From positions 108,511,906 to 108,575,905 of the forward strand of contig OY804577.1 of assembly GCA_963680875.1 (NCBI GenBank): a stretch of DNA of 64,000 nucleotides. The letters are read 5' to 3'. A model generated the notes under the pieces. That model was not told the DNA's origin. It worked only from the letters and a program-made list of their open reading frames with translations, and did no database searches. This document shows positions 26,401-38,100 of this stretch, piece after piece. The first letter of the stretch is position 1; each line of letters opens with the position of its first letter. A program made the translations under genes and the position numbers. The DNA is from Bathymodiolus brooksi (lineage: Eukaryota > Mollusca > Bivalvia > Mytilida > Modiolidae).

Positions 26401-26704
26401 ATCACATTACATTTATACTGCTTGATAAAGAAATTAGCCATTCACTTTGCAACATTCCACACACTTCTATGACACTGATGAATAACCCTGTGGGTTTCCT
26501 GTTTAGTTACGAAAAAGGAAATTCTAGATAATCATAGATATGCTTTGTGTTCCTTTTACAAGAACTGGTTCTTCCGGTAGTTTACTAGATAACTAAGATT
26601 TACTTAAAAGTATCCTCACAAACAGGGCTATACTGCGGGATCTACCAAATTTTCTACGAATCTTCTTTCCAAATTATTATTACACGTACTAGGTAAATTG
26701 TCTG
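26401..26704. other. Non-coding spacer
   Basis: About 300 bp between the 50-bp array and a SINE. No gene or repeat is recognised. Confidence 0.5.
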
Positions 26705-26970
26705 GGACTGTCGTGGTCGTCATCGTATGGTAGTTGGATTTACAACTACCTATGCAATCAGTGCATATCTCCACTAAAGTTATGCGTTCGAATCCCGCCC
26801 GTGGCCAGGTGTACTCGATACAACATTATGTGATACAGTTTGTCAGTGAGTTTCGATAGGTCGATGGTTTTCTCCGGGTAATTCGATTTCCTCCACTAAT
26901 AAAACTGACCGCCACGATATAACTGAAATAGTGTTGAAAGTGCCGTTAAACACCATAACCCTAACTCGAA
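26705..26970 (+). mobile_element. tRNA-derived SINE copy, full length (plus)
   Basis: The head runs from GTGGTCGTCATCGTATGGTA (A-box region) to the B box GTTCGAATCCC at 26786-26796. It is followed by the core GATGGTTTTCTCCGGGTA and a 3' part ending GCCGTTAAACACCATAACCC. The order is tRNA-like head, conserved core, then 3' tail. Confidence 0.92.
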
Positions 26971-27273
26971 CCCCGTAAATATTCTCATGAATAAAATCTT
27001 TTAAGGATATTTTAGATTCACTATTTGTATCAAATTTGGAAAAGAAATTCAACCACTCCACCAATATTAACGAAACAAACAATCACCTCTCATCTTAACT
27101 GATCTCACGGAAAAGGGAAAAAAAAGACCATGACATATGCTATTGGAAATCCAGGCTTGGGACAGGCACAAACATGTGGCGAGATTAAATCGGTTAAATA
27201 TCATGAAATAACTCTGAACTTGGACTCTAATTCACAAGATACACTATGGTCTTATAAAGATGTACAATTGTCA

Positions 27274-27310
27274 TTTATTAATGCTTTAATGTACATAAAG
27301 CATTAATAAA
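27274..27310. repeat. Short perfect palindrome
   Basis: TTTATTAATGCTTTA at 27274-27288 is exactly inverted at 27296-27310 around a 7-nt loop. It is small and of unknown role. Confidence 0.8.
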
Positions 27311-27504
27311 GTAGTAAAATTCTTAAAATAGACCCGACAATCTTTTTATATCTCCTGATGGACATTCATTCATTCATTCATAAATTAGAATTTTAGCCCT
27401 AAGGTACATATGGCTTTATAAAGAGAAAGGCTACATGACATTAATATTGACCCAATTCTCTAGAATATAAACCATGCCTAAATATACCACAAGAAACCAA
27501 AATA

Positions 27505-27590
27505 TCTGTGAACCTTTACGAAAGGTTACAGTACTTTTGTCTTAGAATCTGTGAACCTTTACGAAAGGTTACAGTACTCTTGTCTTAGAA
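27505..27590. repeat. 43-bp tandem duplication
   Basis: A 43-bp segment starting TCTGTGAACCTTTACGAAAG occurs at 27505 and again at 27548 with one or two differences. Each copy holds a small stem (ACCTTT-ACG-AAAGGT). The second copy forms the start of the 133-codon open frame that follows. Confidence 0.9.
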
Positions 27591-27952
27591 TCACAAATGC
27601 GCAAACAAGATGTCCAGAAAAATACTCTTGTTTTATGGCTTGTCACTTTAATAATCGTGCTTGTGTTTCCTTTGGCCTTCGTAGCAAAATACAAAAAAGA
27701 TGTACGAGAGAAGAAGCCATACAACATTTGAATGAGTATCAAATAAAAAGAATGGACATTGATAAACATTGCTCACACAACAATATGATAGGTTATTGTT
27801 ATGATCAATCTTGGGGAGATGTGGTCACATTCGGTAAACTGTGGTACGGGTTGGACCCCCCCCCCTCCCCCTCCCCAATACCCATTCATATATTCGCAGT
27901 AAGAAAACTATACACATTCATATATTTTGCAGTTATTGATGACCCATTATAA
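27551..27952 (+). CDS. Unrecognised Cys-rich open frame, possible exon
   Basis: A 133-codon open frame. I do not recognise a family. The middle part, about residues 20-85, is rich in Cys and His (CPEKYSC, MACHF, RAC, KRC, KHCSHNN, GYC) and reads more like protein than the surrounding frames. After about residue 100 it runs into a C-rich microsatellite-like stretch (PPPSPSPIP) and low-complexity sequence. The apparent start codon lies in the second copy of the 43-bp duplication, so the true left limit could be a splice site. With no neighbour exon identified it may be an exon, a pseudogene fragment or chance. Confidence 0.25.
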   Translation: MNLYERLQYSCLRITNAQTRCPEKYSCFMACHFNNRACVSFGLRSKIQKRCTREEAIQHLNEYQIKRMDIDKHCSHNNMIGYCYDQSWGDVVTFGKLWYGLDPPPSPSPIPIHIFAVRKLYTFIYFAVIDDPL

Positions 27953-27959
27953 ATTTTGT

Positions 27960-28790
27960 ATACAAATTGTACTTATGCATCATGAATATACTTTGCCCTA
28001 TATAAGACATAACTTTGTACATTATCTTAAGATATTTAAAATAAACTTCATCATTTGCAAATTTCAATTATTCTAAAATCTCACAATATTTAATAATAAG
28101 GCATAAAAAGTAAGTAAATAATAAGAGAATCACCAAAAACTCTAATAATTTTTTTCTTAAGGGCGCAATTTCTCATTGAGAAAGTCGCCGTCTAAATTCA
28201 AATCAATTCAATTATCTTAAGAAAGATCAAAATTAAATAAGCGTTAATACATTCCTGTTAGTACAAATGCATGTAACAATATAAAATTGAAAATATTTAT
28301 ATCTCGTTGTAAATTTATTCATGAAAATTTTCATTTCTATTCAAAATTGCAAATTGCCATTTGAATAATATAGCATTTTGTAGCTGTTGAACAGCCTTCT
28401 TGGTTACTGTTACGTGTATAACTGTAACTCCACTAGATCATAACATGTAAATTATTTGGACTGGATTAAATAATCGCCACTTAGAATTAAATTTCAATTA
28501 AAACTTAAGTGTAAATTAATTTCATGTGTATTTCAAGTAATTTTAAGTGTCAATTAAGTATTAAATGACACTTAAATTTAATTAATGTTTGTGCAACCCA
28601 GTCCTGGTCACTAAGCTGATGATTCACTGACAAAAAATACTAAGCAAAAAGTAAAATGTGTTTAAAACAGATGACGATGACATTATATCTATTCATTTCA
28701 TTTGTTGATAAAAGATAAACAGATGAAGGGAATATGCACGTAATCATTCCGGTGGCACAAATATAAAAATATTATCTAAGCCAGAATACT
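27960..28790. other. AT-rich non-coding stretch
   Basis: About 830 bp of very AT-rich DNA, including a run of similar short phrases (TTAAGTGT, AATTAAATTTCAATTAA) at 28480-28580. No coding or RNA gene signature was seen. Confidence 0.55.
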
Positions 28791-28796
28791 GTTTAG

Positions 28797-29430
28797 GCCC
28801 TTTGGTTTTTTTTTGCTCCCAAAGACTATCAAATTATTTGGCTTTCCAGTAATTTGGCTTTGAGCGTATCTGATGATGGTGATTGCAGAAACGCGTCGTA
28901 CGCACTGAGCGTATCTGATGATGGTGATTGCAGAAACGCGTCGTACGCACTGAGCGTATCTGATGATGGTGATTGCAGAAACGCGTCGTACGCACTGAGC
29001 GTATCTGATGATGGTGATTGCAGAAACGCGTCGTACGCACTGAGCGTATCTGATGATGGTGATTGCAGAAACGCGTCGTACGAACTGAGCGTATCTGATG
29101 ATGGTGATTGCAGAAACGCGTCGTACGCACTGAGCGTATCTGATGATGGTGATTGCAGAAACGCGTCGTACGCACTGAGCGTATCTGATGATGGTGATTG
29201 CAGAAACGCGTCGTACGCACTGAGCGTATCTGATGATGGTGATTGCAGAAACGCGTCGTACGCACTGAGCGTATCTGATGATGGTGATTGCAGAAACGCG
29301 TCGTACGCACTGAGCGTATCTGATGATGGTGATTGCAGAAACGCGTCGTACGCACTGAGCGTATCTGTTGATGGTGATTGCAGAAACGCGTCGTACGCAC
29401 TATACATTTGATATCTACGTTTTAATTTGT
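28797..29430 (+). repeat. Dispersed repeat B with internal expansion
   Basis: Left flank: TTTGCTCCCAAAGACTATCA and AAATTATTTGGCTTTCCAG. Right flank: CATTTGATATCTACGTTTTA. Both flanks match the single-copy forms at 59190-59320 and, inverted, 32455-32570. Between the flanks the GAGCGT..GCAC segment has been multiplied 12-fold. Confidence 0.88.
28861..29400. repeat. Minisatellite, 12 x 45 bp, inside repeat B
   Basis: Twelve units of exactly 45 bp start at 28861 and then every 45 bp to 29356 (TGAGCGTATCTGATGATGG, then GCAGAAACGCGTCGTACGCA). Units are nearly identical, with one C-to-A change near 29083 and one A-to-T change near 29368. Because 45 is divisible by 3, several frames stay open across the array (213 and 188 codons on minus, 185 on plus). 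This is a by-product of periodicity and not evidence of a protein. Confidence 0.97.
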
Positions 29431-29639
29431 TTTTACATCTACTGCTGTAACACCTTTCGCTTCGCAACATATTGTTTTGTACTGCAATACAGATAAAGAA
29501 AGATGGTATTGGCCTAAATTTAGATTTTGGTTCAAAGTTGACTATTGTTTCACTGTTATGTCTTACGATGGCATTATGTACTATCTAATATTTTAAAGAT
29601 GATGACCGAGGCCATTGGCTCTCTTCAATAGAACTGATA

Positions 29640-29990
29640 TTATACATACGACAACTTCTGTATTCCGAATAAAACTATGTTCGGTCCGTCTTTATCCCCA
29701 GTTGTTTGTATGATGGCTCATATCTTATTTATGTTATTTGTGTGTTTGATTACATATGGTGGTGTCTAACACGCCTTGACTAAATGAGTATCATGGCGGA
29801 TGTCTGATAAGAAGCAAGAGCTGCTTACCCTTCGCGAGCAAGTTTTTGGTGGGTCTTATTTCTCATCTTTTAATTTTCTGTGTTGTGTTATGCTTTTTGT
29901 TTTGTTTGTCTTCGTCCTGTGTCTTGTGAGCGCAATGTTAACATTGTCTCTTTATTGTCCTTTCTTGATTTCCACTTCGGTTTTCTCTAG
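29640..29990 (-). repeat. Dispersed repeat C, near full length (minus)
   Basis: The complement of CTATGTTCGGTCCGTCTTTA, TTATTTATGTTATTTGTGTG and GGTGGTGTCTAACACGCC matches the plus-strand copy at 56345-56560. CTGCTTACCCTTCGCGAGCA, TTTTTGGTGGGTC and TTTTCTGTGTTGTGTTATG match the other end of the family. The 73-codon frame at 29800 lies inside this repeat and is not a gene. Confidence 0.7.
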
Positions 29991-30289
29991 CGTTTACTTA
30001 CGAAGATTAACTATTATATAGCGTTGTCTATAACAAAGTTGTTCACCCGGTTATACGTGGGCTTTGCCTATATACTCACATGTGCATTGTTTGTTTATTC
30101 TTATAATATTGAAATATTTCACTGTGTGGTTGCTGTCATGTATATATTTTTTTGTAAATTGTAGGGAGATGGCTTGAAATAATTGTTGTCATAACATTGG
30201 CCCAACACCAATCGCTAATATATTGAGCTGATAAAATATGTTAAATTCACTCAAATGTGGAAAGCACTTGCATGACCGCATCATTTCAT

Positions 30290-30540
30290 TAAGAGGGGGA
30301 GGTTTGGGTCCATAAAGCTAGTTTAACCCCGTTACTTTTTATTGAAGTGCCTGTATCAAGCCAGGAAAGTGACTGGTTATGTATAAATGTGGTAGTGGTA
30401 TCGCTACCAAGCCTGTACCAAGTCAGGAAAGTGACAGGTTATGTATAAATGTGGTAGTGGTATCGATTTTGATTCTTTCTACGACTTATCTATTGTATTT
30501 TAGAACTGTTCCGACAGTGTGGTACTTTTTGTTTTTCATT
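30290..30540 (+). repeat. Dispersed repeat A with satellite unit as a dimer
   Basis: GGGGGAGGTTTGGGTCCATA leads to two direct copies of a unit homologous to the 22-kb satellite, GCCTGTATCAAGCCAGGAAA and GCCTGTACCAAGTCAGGAAA. They are spaced exactly 62 bp apart and each continues to GGTAGTGGTATCG. The element then continues ATTTTGATTC..GTTCCGACAGTGTGGTACTT. This is a two-unit intermediate between single-copy A elements and the large array. Confidence 0.85.
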
Positions 30541-30571
30541 TTTATTAACAATAAATGTACTGTCTATATAA

Positions 30572-30835
30572 AAATGGTGGTTGGATTATGGTGTTTAGCG
30601 TCACTTTCAACAATATTTCAGCTATATCGCGGCGGTCAGTTGTATTGGTGGAGGAAACCGGAGTACGCGGAATAAGCCACAGACCTGTCGCAAGTCACGG
30701 ACAAACTTTTTCACATAATTTTGCATCGAGTACACCTCGCCATGAACGGGTTTCGAACTCTAGTGCTCTAGAACTTTAGTAGTGATAGGGCACTCATTGC
30801 ACATATAGTGGTAAGTGGAAATACCATACGATCAT
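30572..30835 (-). mobile_element. tRNA-derived SINE copy (minus)
   Basis: On the plus strand: TTATGGTGTTTAGCGTCACT, GGAGGAAACCGGAGTACGC, then B-box complement GGGTTTCGAAC and ATACCATACGATCA at the head end. It directly follows repeat A, as at 22.3 kb and 24.3 kb. Confidence 0.88.
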
Positions 30836-30839
30836 ATAT

Positions 30840-31845
30840 ATAAAGATGCACGTATAAACTAAATGTCTTATTCGTCTACAAGACAATTGATGACGTAATC
30901 TTGTTTATTTACATTTACAGGTTCGGTGATTGACGATCAATGATAATACACAAGGCATGATTTACGCAGCATTACCGACCAATGAAAATAAACGTTCATT
31001 TCTGACAGCTTTCACGATTGCTTATGACGTAAGTCCATTGGTTGGTAATGTGCCATAAGCCTGTCACTTTGAGTGACCATATTAATCTATTTTTACATTC
31101 AAACTCACAAAATATGTTGACACGCGATTACAATAGTTGAACAGACTAAATAAATAATACGTCGTTTTTCCGATAAGCTGAAAATTATTTGTGGTATTAT
31201 GATGTCACGTGATATTATTAAGGTTTTTGTATAGCCAAATGGCGGCAAATTTTGACAACTTCAGTCAGTGAGTAATACCCTACCCTTCAGGGTACCAAAA
31301 TAGAAAAAAATTGTTTCAGCTTCAAAGTACAAGAAGCGCAATCCTGTATGACTAGCAAAGTTTGCAAAGATTTGAATATAGGGACACTAGACGAGGATGA
31401 CTACCATGATACCCCACGCCCTTAGCGGTTTGGGAATAGCCCTTATGCATCATCAAACATTTCCTACGAAATAGAGAACCCTGAAAAATCATCAATCGGT
31501 TTGTGTTCCAATGGTATTCGTGAATAAGAAGAAGAACTGGAGCTTTCGTAACTCTACTGGATACACACATTCCATAATTGTCCTCACGAACACCATTTGT
31601 CAAATGCTCCACGAAATATTTTTTCAAAAATTATTGACATCTATTCTATCGGCGGTCATAACCTGACTTCAGAGTTACTGTGAAACTAGCTACTCCAGGG
31701 TGATGTGAATCAGATATGGATTTCGAAAAATTACAAAGATTTGTTAATGTAAATATGGATAGTCCTCCACCAATATAGACTGGATATATAGATATACATC
31801 ATGAATATTAATATATATCAAAACGAGTGAGTTCCAACGTAATCT
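30840..31845. other. Non-coding stretch
   Basis: About 1 kb. The 91-codon minus frame at 31352-31627 has no recognisable domain. No RNA gene or repeat family was identified. Confidence 0.45.
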
Positions 31846-31847
31846 GG

Positions 31848-32115
31848 GGGCCGTTGTGGCCGTGATGGTATGGTAGTTGGATTTACAACTACCTATGCAA
31901 TCAGTACCTATCATCACTGATGTTGTATGTTCGAATCTCGATGAGGGCGAGGTATACAACATTATGTGATAAAGTTTGTCATTGACTTCCGACAAGTTGA
32001 TGGTTTTTTCCGGGTCCTTTGGTTTCCTCCACCAATAACACTGACCGACACGATATAACTGAAATATTGTTGAAAGTGGCGTTAAACACCATCAAACAAA
32101 CAAACAAACAAAACA
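31848..32115 (+). mobile_element. tRNA-derived SINE copy, full length with tail (plus)
   Basis: Head GGCCGTTGTGGCCGTGATGG, A-box region TGGTATGGTAGTTGG, B box GTTCGAATC at 31929-31937, core GGTTTTTTCCGGGTCC and GGTTTCCTCCACC, 3' end GGCGTTAAACACCATC. It ends in a simple (AAAC)n-like tail at about 32094-32115, typical of retroposed tRNA-SINEs. Confidence 0.94.
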
Positions 32116-32339
32116 ACGTAATCTTTTTTAACGGAGGTTGTACTATATTTAGAAATAATGATATCATTGATGTGATTTTTCCTGGAATCCACTCGTACAA
32201 CGTCAATAATACCAAGGGAACTCCGAAAAAATCGTTACATCCGGAGACAATGCGTAGACACAATGCTTGGAGTGAAGTATGATTCAGTACTTAGAGTCGT
32301 AGTTCCATACTTGACTATGCATACATTCAGACAATCCTT

Positions 32340-32430
32340 TATAGTATACAGGGAACCAGTCTACTACCAATAAAACTGGCCGCCATGACATAAATTTAAT
32401 ATTGTTGAAAGTGGCATTAAACATCCATAA
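32340..32430 (+). mobile_element. SINE 3' fragment (plus)
   Basis: Only the last ~85 bp of the SINE is present: CCAATAAAACTGGCCGCCAT, then TTGTTGAAAGTGGCATTAAA. No head is seen. Confidence 0.75.
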
Positions 32431-32454
32431 CCTATAATAAAACGTAGATATCAA

Positions 32455-32575
32455 ATTTAGTGCGCACAACGCGTTTCTGGAATAACCTTCATCAGAAATC
32501 GAAAATCGAAAGCCAAATAATTTTAAAATGTTTGGGAGCAAGTAAACCAAAGAGCCTAAACAGGATAGCCAAAAT
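32455..32575 (-). repeat. Dispersed repeat B, single copy (minus)
   Basis: The complement of GTGCGCACAACGCGTTTCTG, AACCTTCATCAG, AAAGCCAAATAATTTTAAAA and GGGAGCAAG gives repeat B in order. The segment amplified at 28861-29400 is present once here. Confidence 0.82.
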
Positions 32576-32666
32576 CGGCGTATGCCACCTCTACCTGAGG
32601 GAGGAGAACCTTAGTTTTAATAATACTTTCATTATTTATGTAAATTTCAATAACCCCTTTCCTATA

Positions 32667-32734
32667 GATAATATAATATCAACATTTGTTGCATAATGTT
32701 GATAATATAATATCAACATTTGTTGCATAATGTT
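32667..32734. repeat. 34-bp tandem duplication
   Basis: A 34-bp segment starting GATAATATAATATCAACATT occurs at 32667 and is repeated from 32701. Confidence 0.92.
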
Positions 32735-32739
32735 TTATG

Positions 32740-33555
32740 AATAAACGGATGATGAATATAGCTGAAAAATTGCTCGCTGGACGTTAAACACCAAATAAAC
32801 GGATGTTTAAGTCGAATGATGGCTTTAGAGAGATATGTCGGCAAAATATACACGGGTAGTAGAGAGGTCTTAGGAAAAATATATATAATGGCAATTTAAG
32901 ATAGCACAATATACAGTGTGACGGTTAAAAAGAAAGCTCTTCAACGAATTGTACGATTACTGTTAACAAGCTAAGCGTTAGCGATTAATAGCACAATTTA
33001 GTAGCGAAAATGTCACGAATTTATTCTAATAGAAACAATAAGGACATTTCCATATAATCTGCTATTACAGGGAGAGAATTTATGAACAACAATATTCATC
33101 GTGTATATTTGAATACTGGAATCAGATGGCTTGAAAAGTTGAATTTGTAAAAAAAAAATGCACTTAAAAAATATCAACCATCTTAAATAATCGGAAATCC
33201 GGCACGTATTATATTGAAGATGAAACGGAAAGCAACAATATATTTTCTTTAGTCTCATGGTATTTCGATAAAATACAAATGGAAATATTTAATTCACATA
33301 TATATACAATATATCAGAAAATATTAAATGTATTTGTACGAGTCTTTGTCGAGTTCTTCTGACCTATTTCGCAACGAGTGAAAATAAATTTCATTTCTAC
33401 CGACAATTTACGTTTATCTATTTCATTCTGCAATGTCAAAAGTATAAAACAACTCAAATCTTACAGTAAAGAGTTTCAATCATTTATATGAGTGTTCTCC
33501 ATCATGTCGTGTCTATAATATTACAGGTAATGGTATTATGTACATGAATAAATAA
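32740..33555. other. AT-rich non-coding stretch
   Basis: No gene is recognised. CTGGACGTTAAACACCAAAT at about 32778 resembles a SINE 3' end but is too short to call. Confidence 0.45.
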
Positions 33556-33625
33556 CACGGAAGTTTATTTGACCCCGTTATTAGATCTCAAAATCACGTG
33601 ATTGCAGGATAATGCAAATTACATC
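33370..33625. repeat. Unnamed dispersed repeat, copy 1
   Basis: AAGTTTATTTGACCCCGTTA, CTCAAAATC and ATTGCAGGATAATGC (33560-33617) match the complement of 41190-41265. ATTTCATTTCTACCGACAATT at about 33390 matches ATTTGATATTTTCCGACAATT at about 41568. It has no coding capacity and is probably a non-autonomous element. Confidence 0.55.
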
Positions 33626-33629
33626 TATT

Positions 33630-34910
33630 GGTCATACGACTGTCTGCCTTATTGTAGAAAACAACAATAAAATAAATATTTTCGATTATTGCAACTGTAA
33701 AGCACTCACTGAGAAAATAAATTCTTTTAATCTTTTAAAATCACTTTACTCTATTTTATTAACATTTTCAAAGTCGGTTATACGTTTGTTTGAAATTTTA
33801 AGATTATTGTTATTTAACTTTTGACGATTGACCTACTCCCATGTGATACTATTTTGATTACAAAAAGGTCCACATATTTTTTTTTCTCCAAAAGACAATT
33901 TTATATGTTTATGATGCAGATTAAATGAAGATAATATAATTTTAAGTATTTTTTTCTCAATTTTCAGTGTTATTTGATGTTGTATACTTTTGATCTGTTT
34001 GTATTTTATATTTCCGATGTATACCTCATGAAATGTCAATTTAAATATTTTACGTAAGTATGGTTTTATGACTAAAACAAATTAGATCATCTTTCTCATT
34101 GAAATAAATACATCGTAAAATAAAATACCCAGGCGACCGTTTCACTAAAGTGATCGTAAATCGGTTTTTGTTATGTAACAAAATAGACACAAGATGTATA
34201 CTATGAATAATACATTTAATGTAACATTTTGTGAGCACTTTCACAGGCGCTCGTGGCACGGACTTACCACCCCTCTTTTTTCTAACTTTCTGTTTACAAA
34301 TTTATTTTCAATAAAATTTCTTTATTTCTTTATTATTTCATCTCTTTTTCCTTATTTTAATTTGTTCGTGTCAATATTCATACAATCTTATGCTAACATC
34401 AAATTGCATTTGTCGACCCTATATAGATACTAATAATCCACAAGGCATGCAACTCGGCAGGTTTAAAAATCGTACCCCTGCTCGCTTCGAGTACATTTAT
34501 TGCACCTTATTTCCATTATGTCATTCAAACTAGGGCATATATCCATTCCTAAAAGACGCATCTTTTTGCCCCTGTTTTTGTTTTGTGCATACGATAGCTC
34601 AGTTCTCCAGAATTTTAAGATTTTCACACATTTATTGCCAAATTTTTCGTATAAGGACCCACGGATGACGGAAGTGACGTTCCACTGCATTAACTTCAAC
34701 GATAGGGTCAGAAAAATTATTTTTTTTTTTAAAATTTCGTGGTTTTCGAAAATGGTACTATTATTTCGTGGGATTTCAAATGAAAAAAAAAAGCAAGAAA
34801 GAAAAGATTGATATGATTTGTATTCAAACTGTTCATATTAGATCTTAACATTTTTTTTTTATATTTGTGTAGTCTGTTTTGTATGCAGACTTAAATCCCC
34901 ATCCCACCTA
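33630..34910. other. AT-rich non-coding stretch
   Basis: About 1.3 kb with poly-T and poly-A runs. Open frames up to 103 codons at 34463-34811 on both strands have no domain features and read as chance frames. Confidence 0.45.
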
Positions 34911-35159
34911 CAGAACATAATATTGTTTGTACCCAGGAAGTCGGTCATTTTGGTGTTATCTTTGTTGTGTCTGAGTGGTATCAGGAATGTCCACCTTAAA
35001 ACTTGATTCTTGTTTGTCTACATCATGATGTCTTCCTTAGATATTGTTTATCTGTTTTTATCTTCGTCTCGTCTGATTTGTGTCCGGGCAGTCAACATTC
35101 GATCTTGTTTACCTGTGTGTATTTGTGTTTTGTCTGAATGGTATCCAAGTGGTCTACCT

Positions 35160-38100
35160 TAGCACGTGGTAATATTTGTTTACAGTACACACTCTCCGCC
35201 TTGGATTTTGGTTATCTGTTTGTTTTCTCCATATTTTTGCATCCTATGATTTGTATCCAGGTGGCCCACCCTAGAACGTGGTAATGTTTGTCTACAGTCC
35301 ACACTCTTCGTTTTGTATCTTGGCTATCTGTTTTCCCCCATATATTTGCATCCTATGATTTGTATCCAGGTGGTCCACCCTACAACGTGGTAATGTTTGC
35401 TTACAGTCCACACTCTTCGTTTTGTATCTTGGTAATCTGTTTTTTTTAAGAATATTTTTGCATTCTATGATTTGTACCCAGGTGGTTCACCTTAGAACGT
35501 GGTAATGTTTGTCTACAGTCCACACTTTCCGTTTTGTATCTTGGTTATCTGTTTTCCCCCCATAGGTTTGCATCCTATGATTTGTATCCAGGTGGTCCAC
35601 CCTAGAACGTGGTAATGTTTGTCGACAGTCCACACTTTCCGTTTTGTATCTTGCTTATCTGTTTTTTTAAGAATATCTTTGCATCCTATGATTTGTACCC
35701 ATGTGGTTCACCTTAGAACGTGGTAATGTTTGCTTACAGTCCACACTCTCCGTTTTGTATTTTGGTTATCTGTTTTTCCCCATATCTTTGCATCCTATGA
35801 TTTTGACCCATGTGGTTCACTTTGGAACGTGGTAATGTTTGTCTACAGTCCACACTCTCCGTTTTGTATCTTGGTTATCTGTTTCCCCCCCATATTTTTG
35901 CATCCTATGATTTGTATCCAGATGATCTACCTTAGAAGGTGGTAATGTTTGTCTACAGTCCACACTCCGTTTTGTATCTTGGTTATCTGTTTTCCCCCAT
36001 ATTTTTGCATCCTATGATTTGTATCCAGGTGGTCCACCCTAGAACGTGGTAATGTTTGTCTACAGTCCACACTCTCCGTTTTGTATCTTGGTTATCTGGT
36101 TTTCCCCATATCTTTGCATCCTATGATTTTGACCCATGTGGTTCACTTTGGAACGTGGTAATGTTTGTCTACAGTCCACACTCTCCGTTTTGTATCTTGG
36201 TTATCTGTTTTCCCCCCATATTTTTGCATCCTATGATTTGTATCCAGGTGATCTACCTTAGAACGTGGTAATGTTTGTCTACAGTCCACACTCTCCGTTT
36301 TGTATCTTGGTTATCTGTTTTCCCCCCATATTTTTGCATCCTATGATTTGTATCCAGGTGATCTACCTTAGAACGTGGTAATGTTTGTCTACAGTCCACA
36401 CTCTCCGTTTTGTATCTTGGTTATCTGTTTCCCCCCCCATATTTTTGCATCCTATGATTTGTATCCAGGTGATCCACCCTAGAACGTGGTAATGTTTGCT
36501 TACAGTCCACACTCTCCGTTTTGTATCTTGGTTATCTGTTTTTCCCCATATTTTTGCATTTTATGATTTTGACCCATGTGGTTTACCCTAGAACGTGGTA
36601 ATGTTTGTCTACAGTCCACACTCTCCGTTTTATATCTTGGTTATCTGTTTCCCCCCATATTTTTGCATCCTATGATTTGTATCCAGGTGATCTACCTTAG
36701 AACGTGGTAATGTTTGTCTACAGTCCACACTCTCCGTTTTGTATCTTGGTTATCTGTTTTTTTAAGAATATCTTTGCATCCTATGATTTGTACCCATGTG
36801 GTTCACCTTAGAACGTGGTAATGTTTGTCTACAGTCCATACTCTCCGTTTTGTATCTTGGTTATCTGTTTCCCCCCATATTTTTGCATCCTATGATTTGT
36901 ATCCAGGTGGTTCACCTTAGAACGTGGTAATGTTTGTCTACAGTACACACTCTCCGCCTTGGATCTTAGTTATCTGTTTTTTTTCTCTCCATATTTTTGC
37001 ATCCTATGATTTGTATCCAGGTGGCCCACCCTAGAACGTGGTAATGTTTGTCTACAGTCCACACTCTCCGTTTTGTATCTTGGTTATCTGTTTTCCCCCC
37101 ATATTTTTGCATCCTATGATTTGTATCCAGGTGGTCCACCCTAGAACGTGGTAATGTTTGTCTACAGTCCACATTCTCCGTTTTGTATCTTGGTTATCTG
37201 TTTTTTTAAGAATATTTTTGCATCCGATGATTTGTACCCAGGTGGTTCACCTTAGAACGTGGTAATGTTTGCTTACAGTCCACACTCTCCGCCTTGGATC
37301 TTAGTTATCTGGTTTTTTTCTCCATATTTTTGCATTCTATGATTTGTATCCAGGTGGTTTACCCTAGAACGTGGTAATGTTTGTCTACAGTCCACACTCT
37401 CCGTTTTATATCTTGGTTATCTGTTTCCCCCATATTTTTGCATCCTATGATTTGTATCCAGGTGATCTACCTTAGAACGTGGTAATGTTTGTCTACAGTC
37501 CACACTCTCCGTTTTGTATCTTGGTTATCTGTTTTTTTAAGAATATCTTTGCATCCTATGATTTGTACCCATGTGGTTCACCTTAGAACGTGGTAATGTT
37601 TGCTTACAGTCCACACTCTCCGTTTTGTATCTTGGTTATCTGTTTTCCCCCATATCTTTGCATCCTATGATTTTGACCCATGTGGTTCACCTTGGAACGT
37701 GGTAATGTTTGTCTACAGTCCACACTCTCCGTTTTGTATCTTGGTTATCTGTTTTCCCCCATATCTTTGCATCCTATGATTTGTACCCATGTGGTTCACC
37801 TTAGAACGTGGTAATGTTTGTCTACAGTCCACACTCTCCGTTTTATATCTTGGTTATCTGTTTTCCCCCCATATTTTTGCATCCTATGATTTGTATCCAG
37901 GTGGTCTACCTTAGAACGTGGTAATGTTTGTCTACAGTCCACACTCTCCGTTTTGTATCTTGGTTATCTGTTTTTTTCCCTCCATATCTTTGCATCCTAT
38001 GATTTGTATCCAAGTGGTCCACCCTAGAACGTGGTAATGTTTGTTTACAGTCCACACTCTCCGTTTTGTATCTTGGTTATCTGTTTCCCCCCATATTTTT

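Noticed and set aside
28829..29470. 213-, 188- and 185-codon frames of perfect 15-residue repeats
   Set aside because: The 45-bp unit is divisible by 3, so frames on both strands stay open. The DNA is an expanded segment of a dispersed repeat, and the units are too identical to show codon-level selection.
31848..31940. A tRNA gene
   Set aside because: A- and B-box-like motifs are present, but the head does not fold into a proper cloverleaf by inspection and continues into the SINE core. The same head occurs in other SINE copies.
34463..34811. Overlapping frames of 78 (minus) and 103 (plus) codons
   Set aside because: Composition is low complexity and AT-driven on both strands, with no motif.
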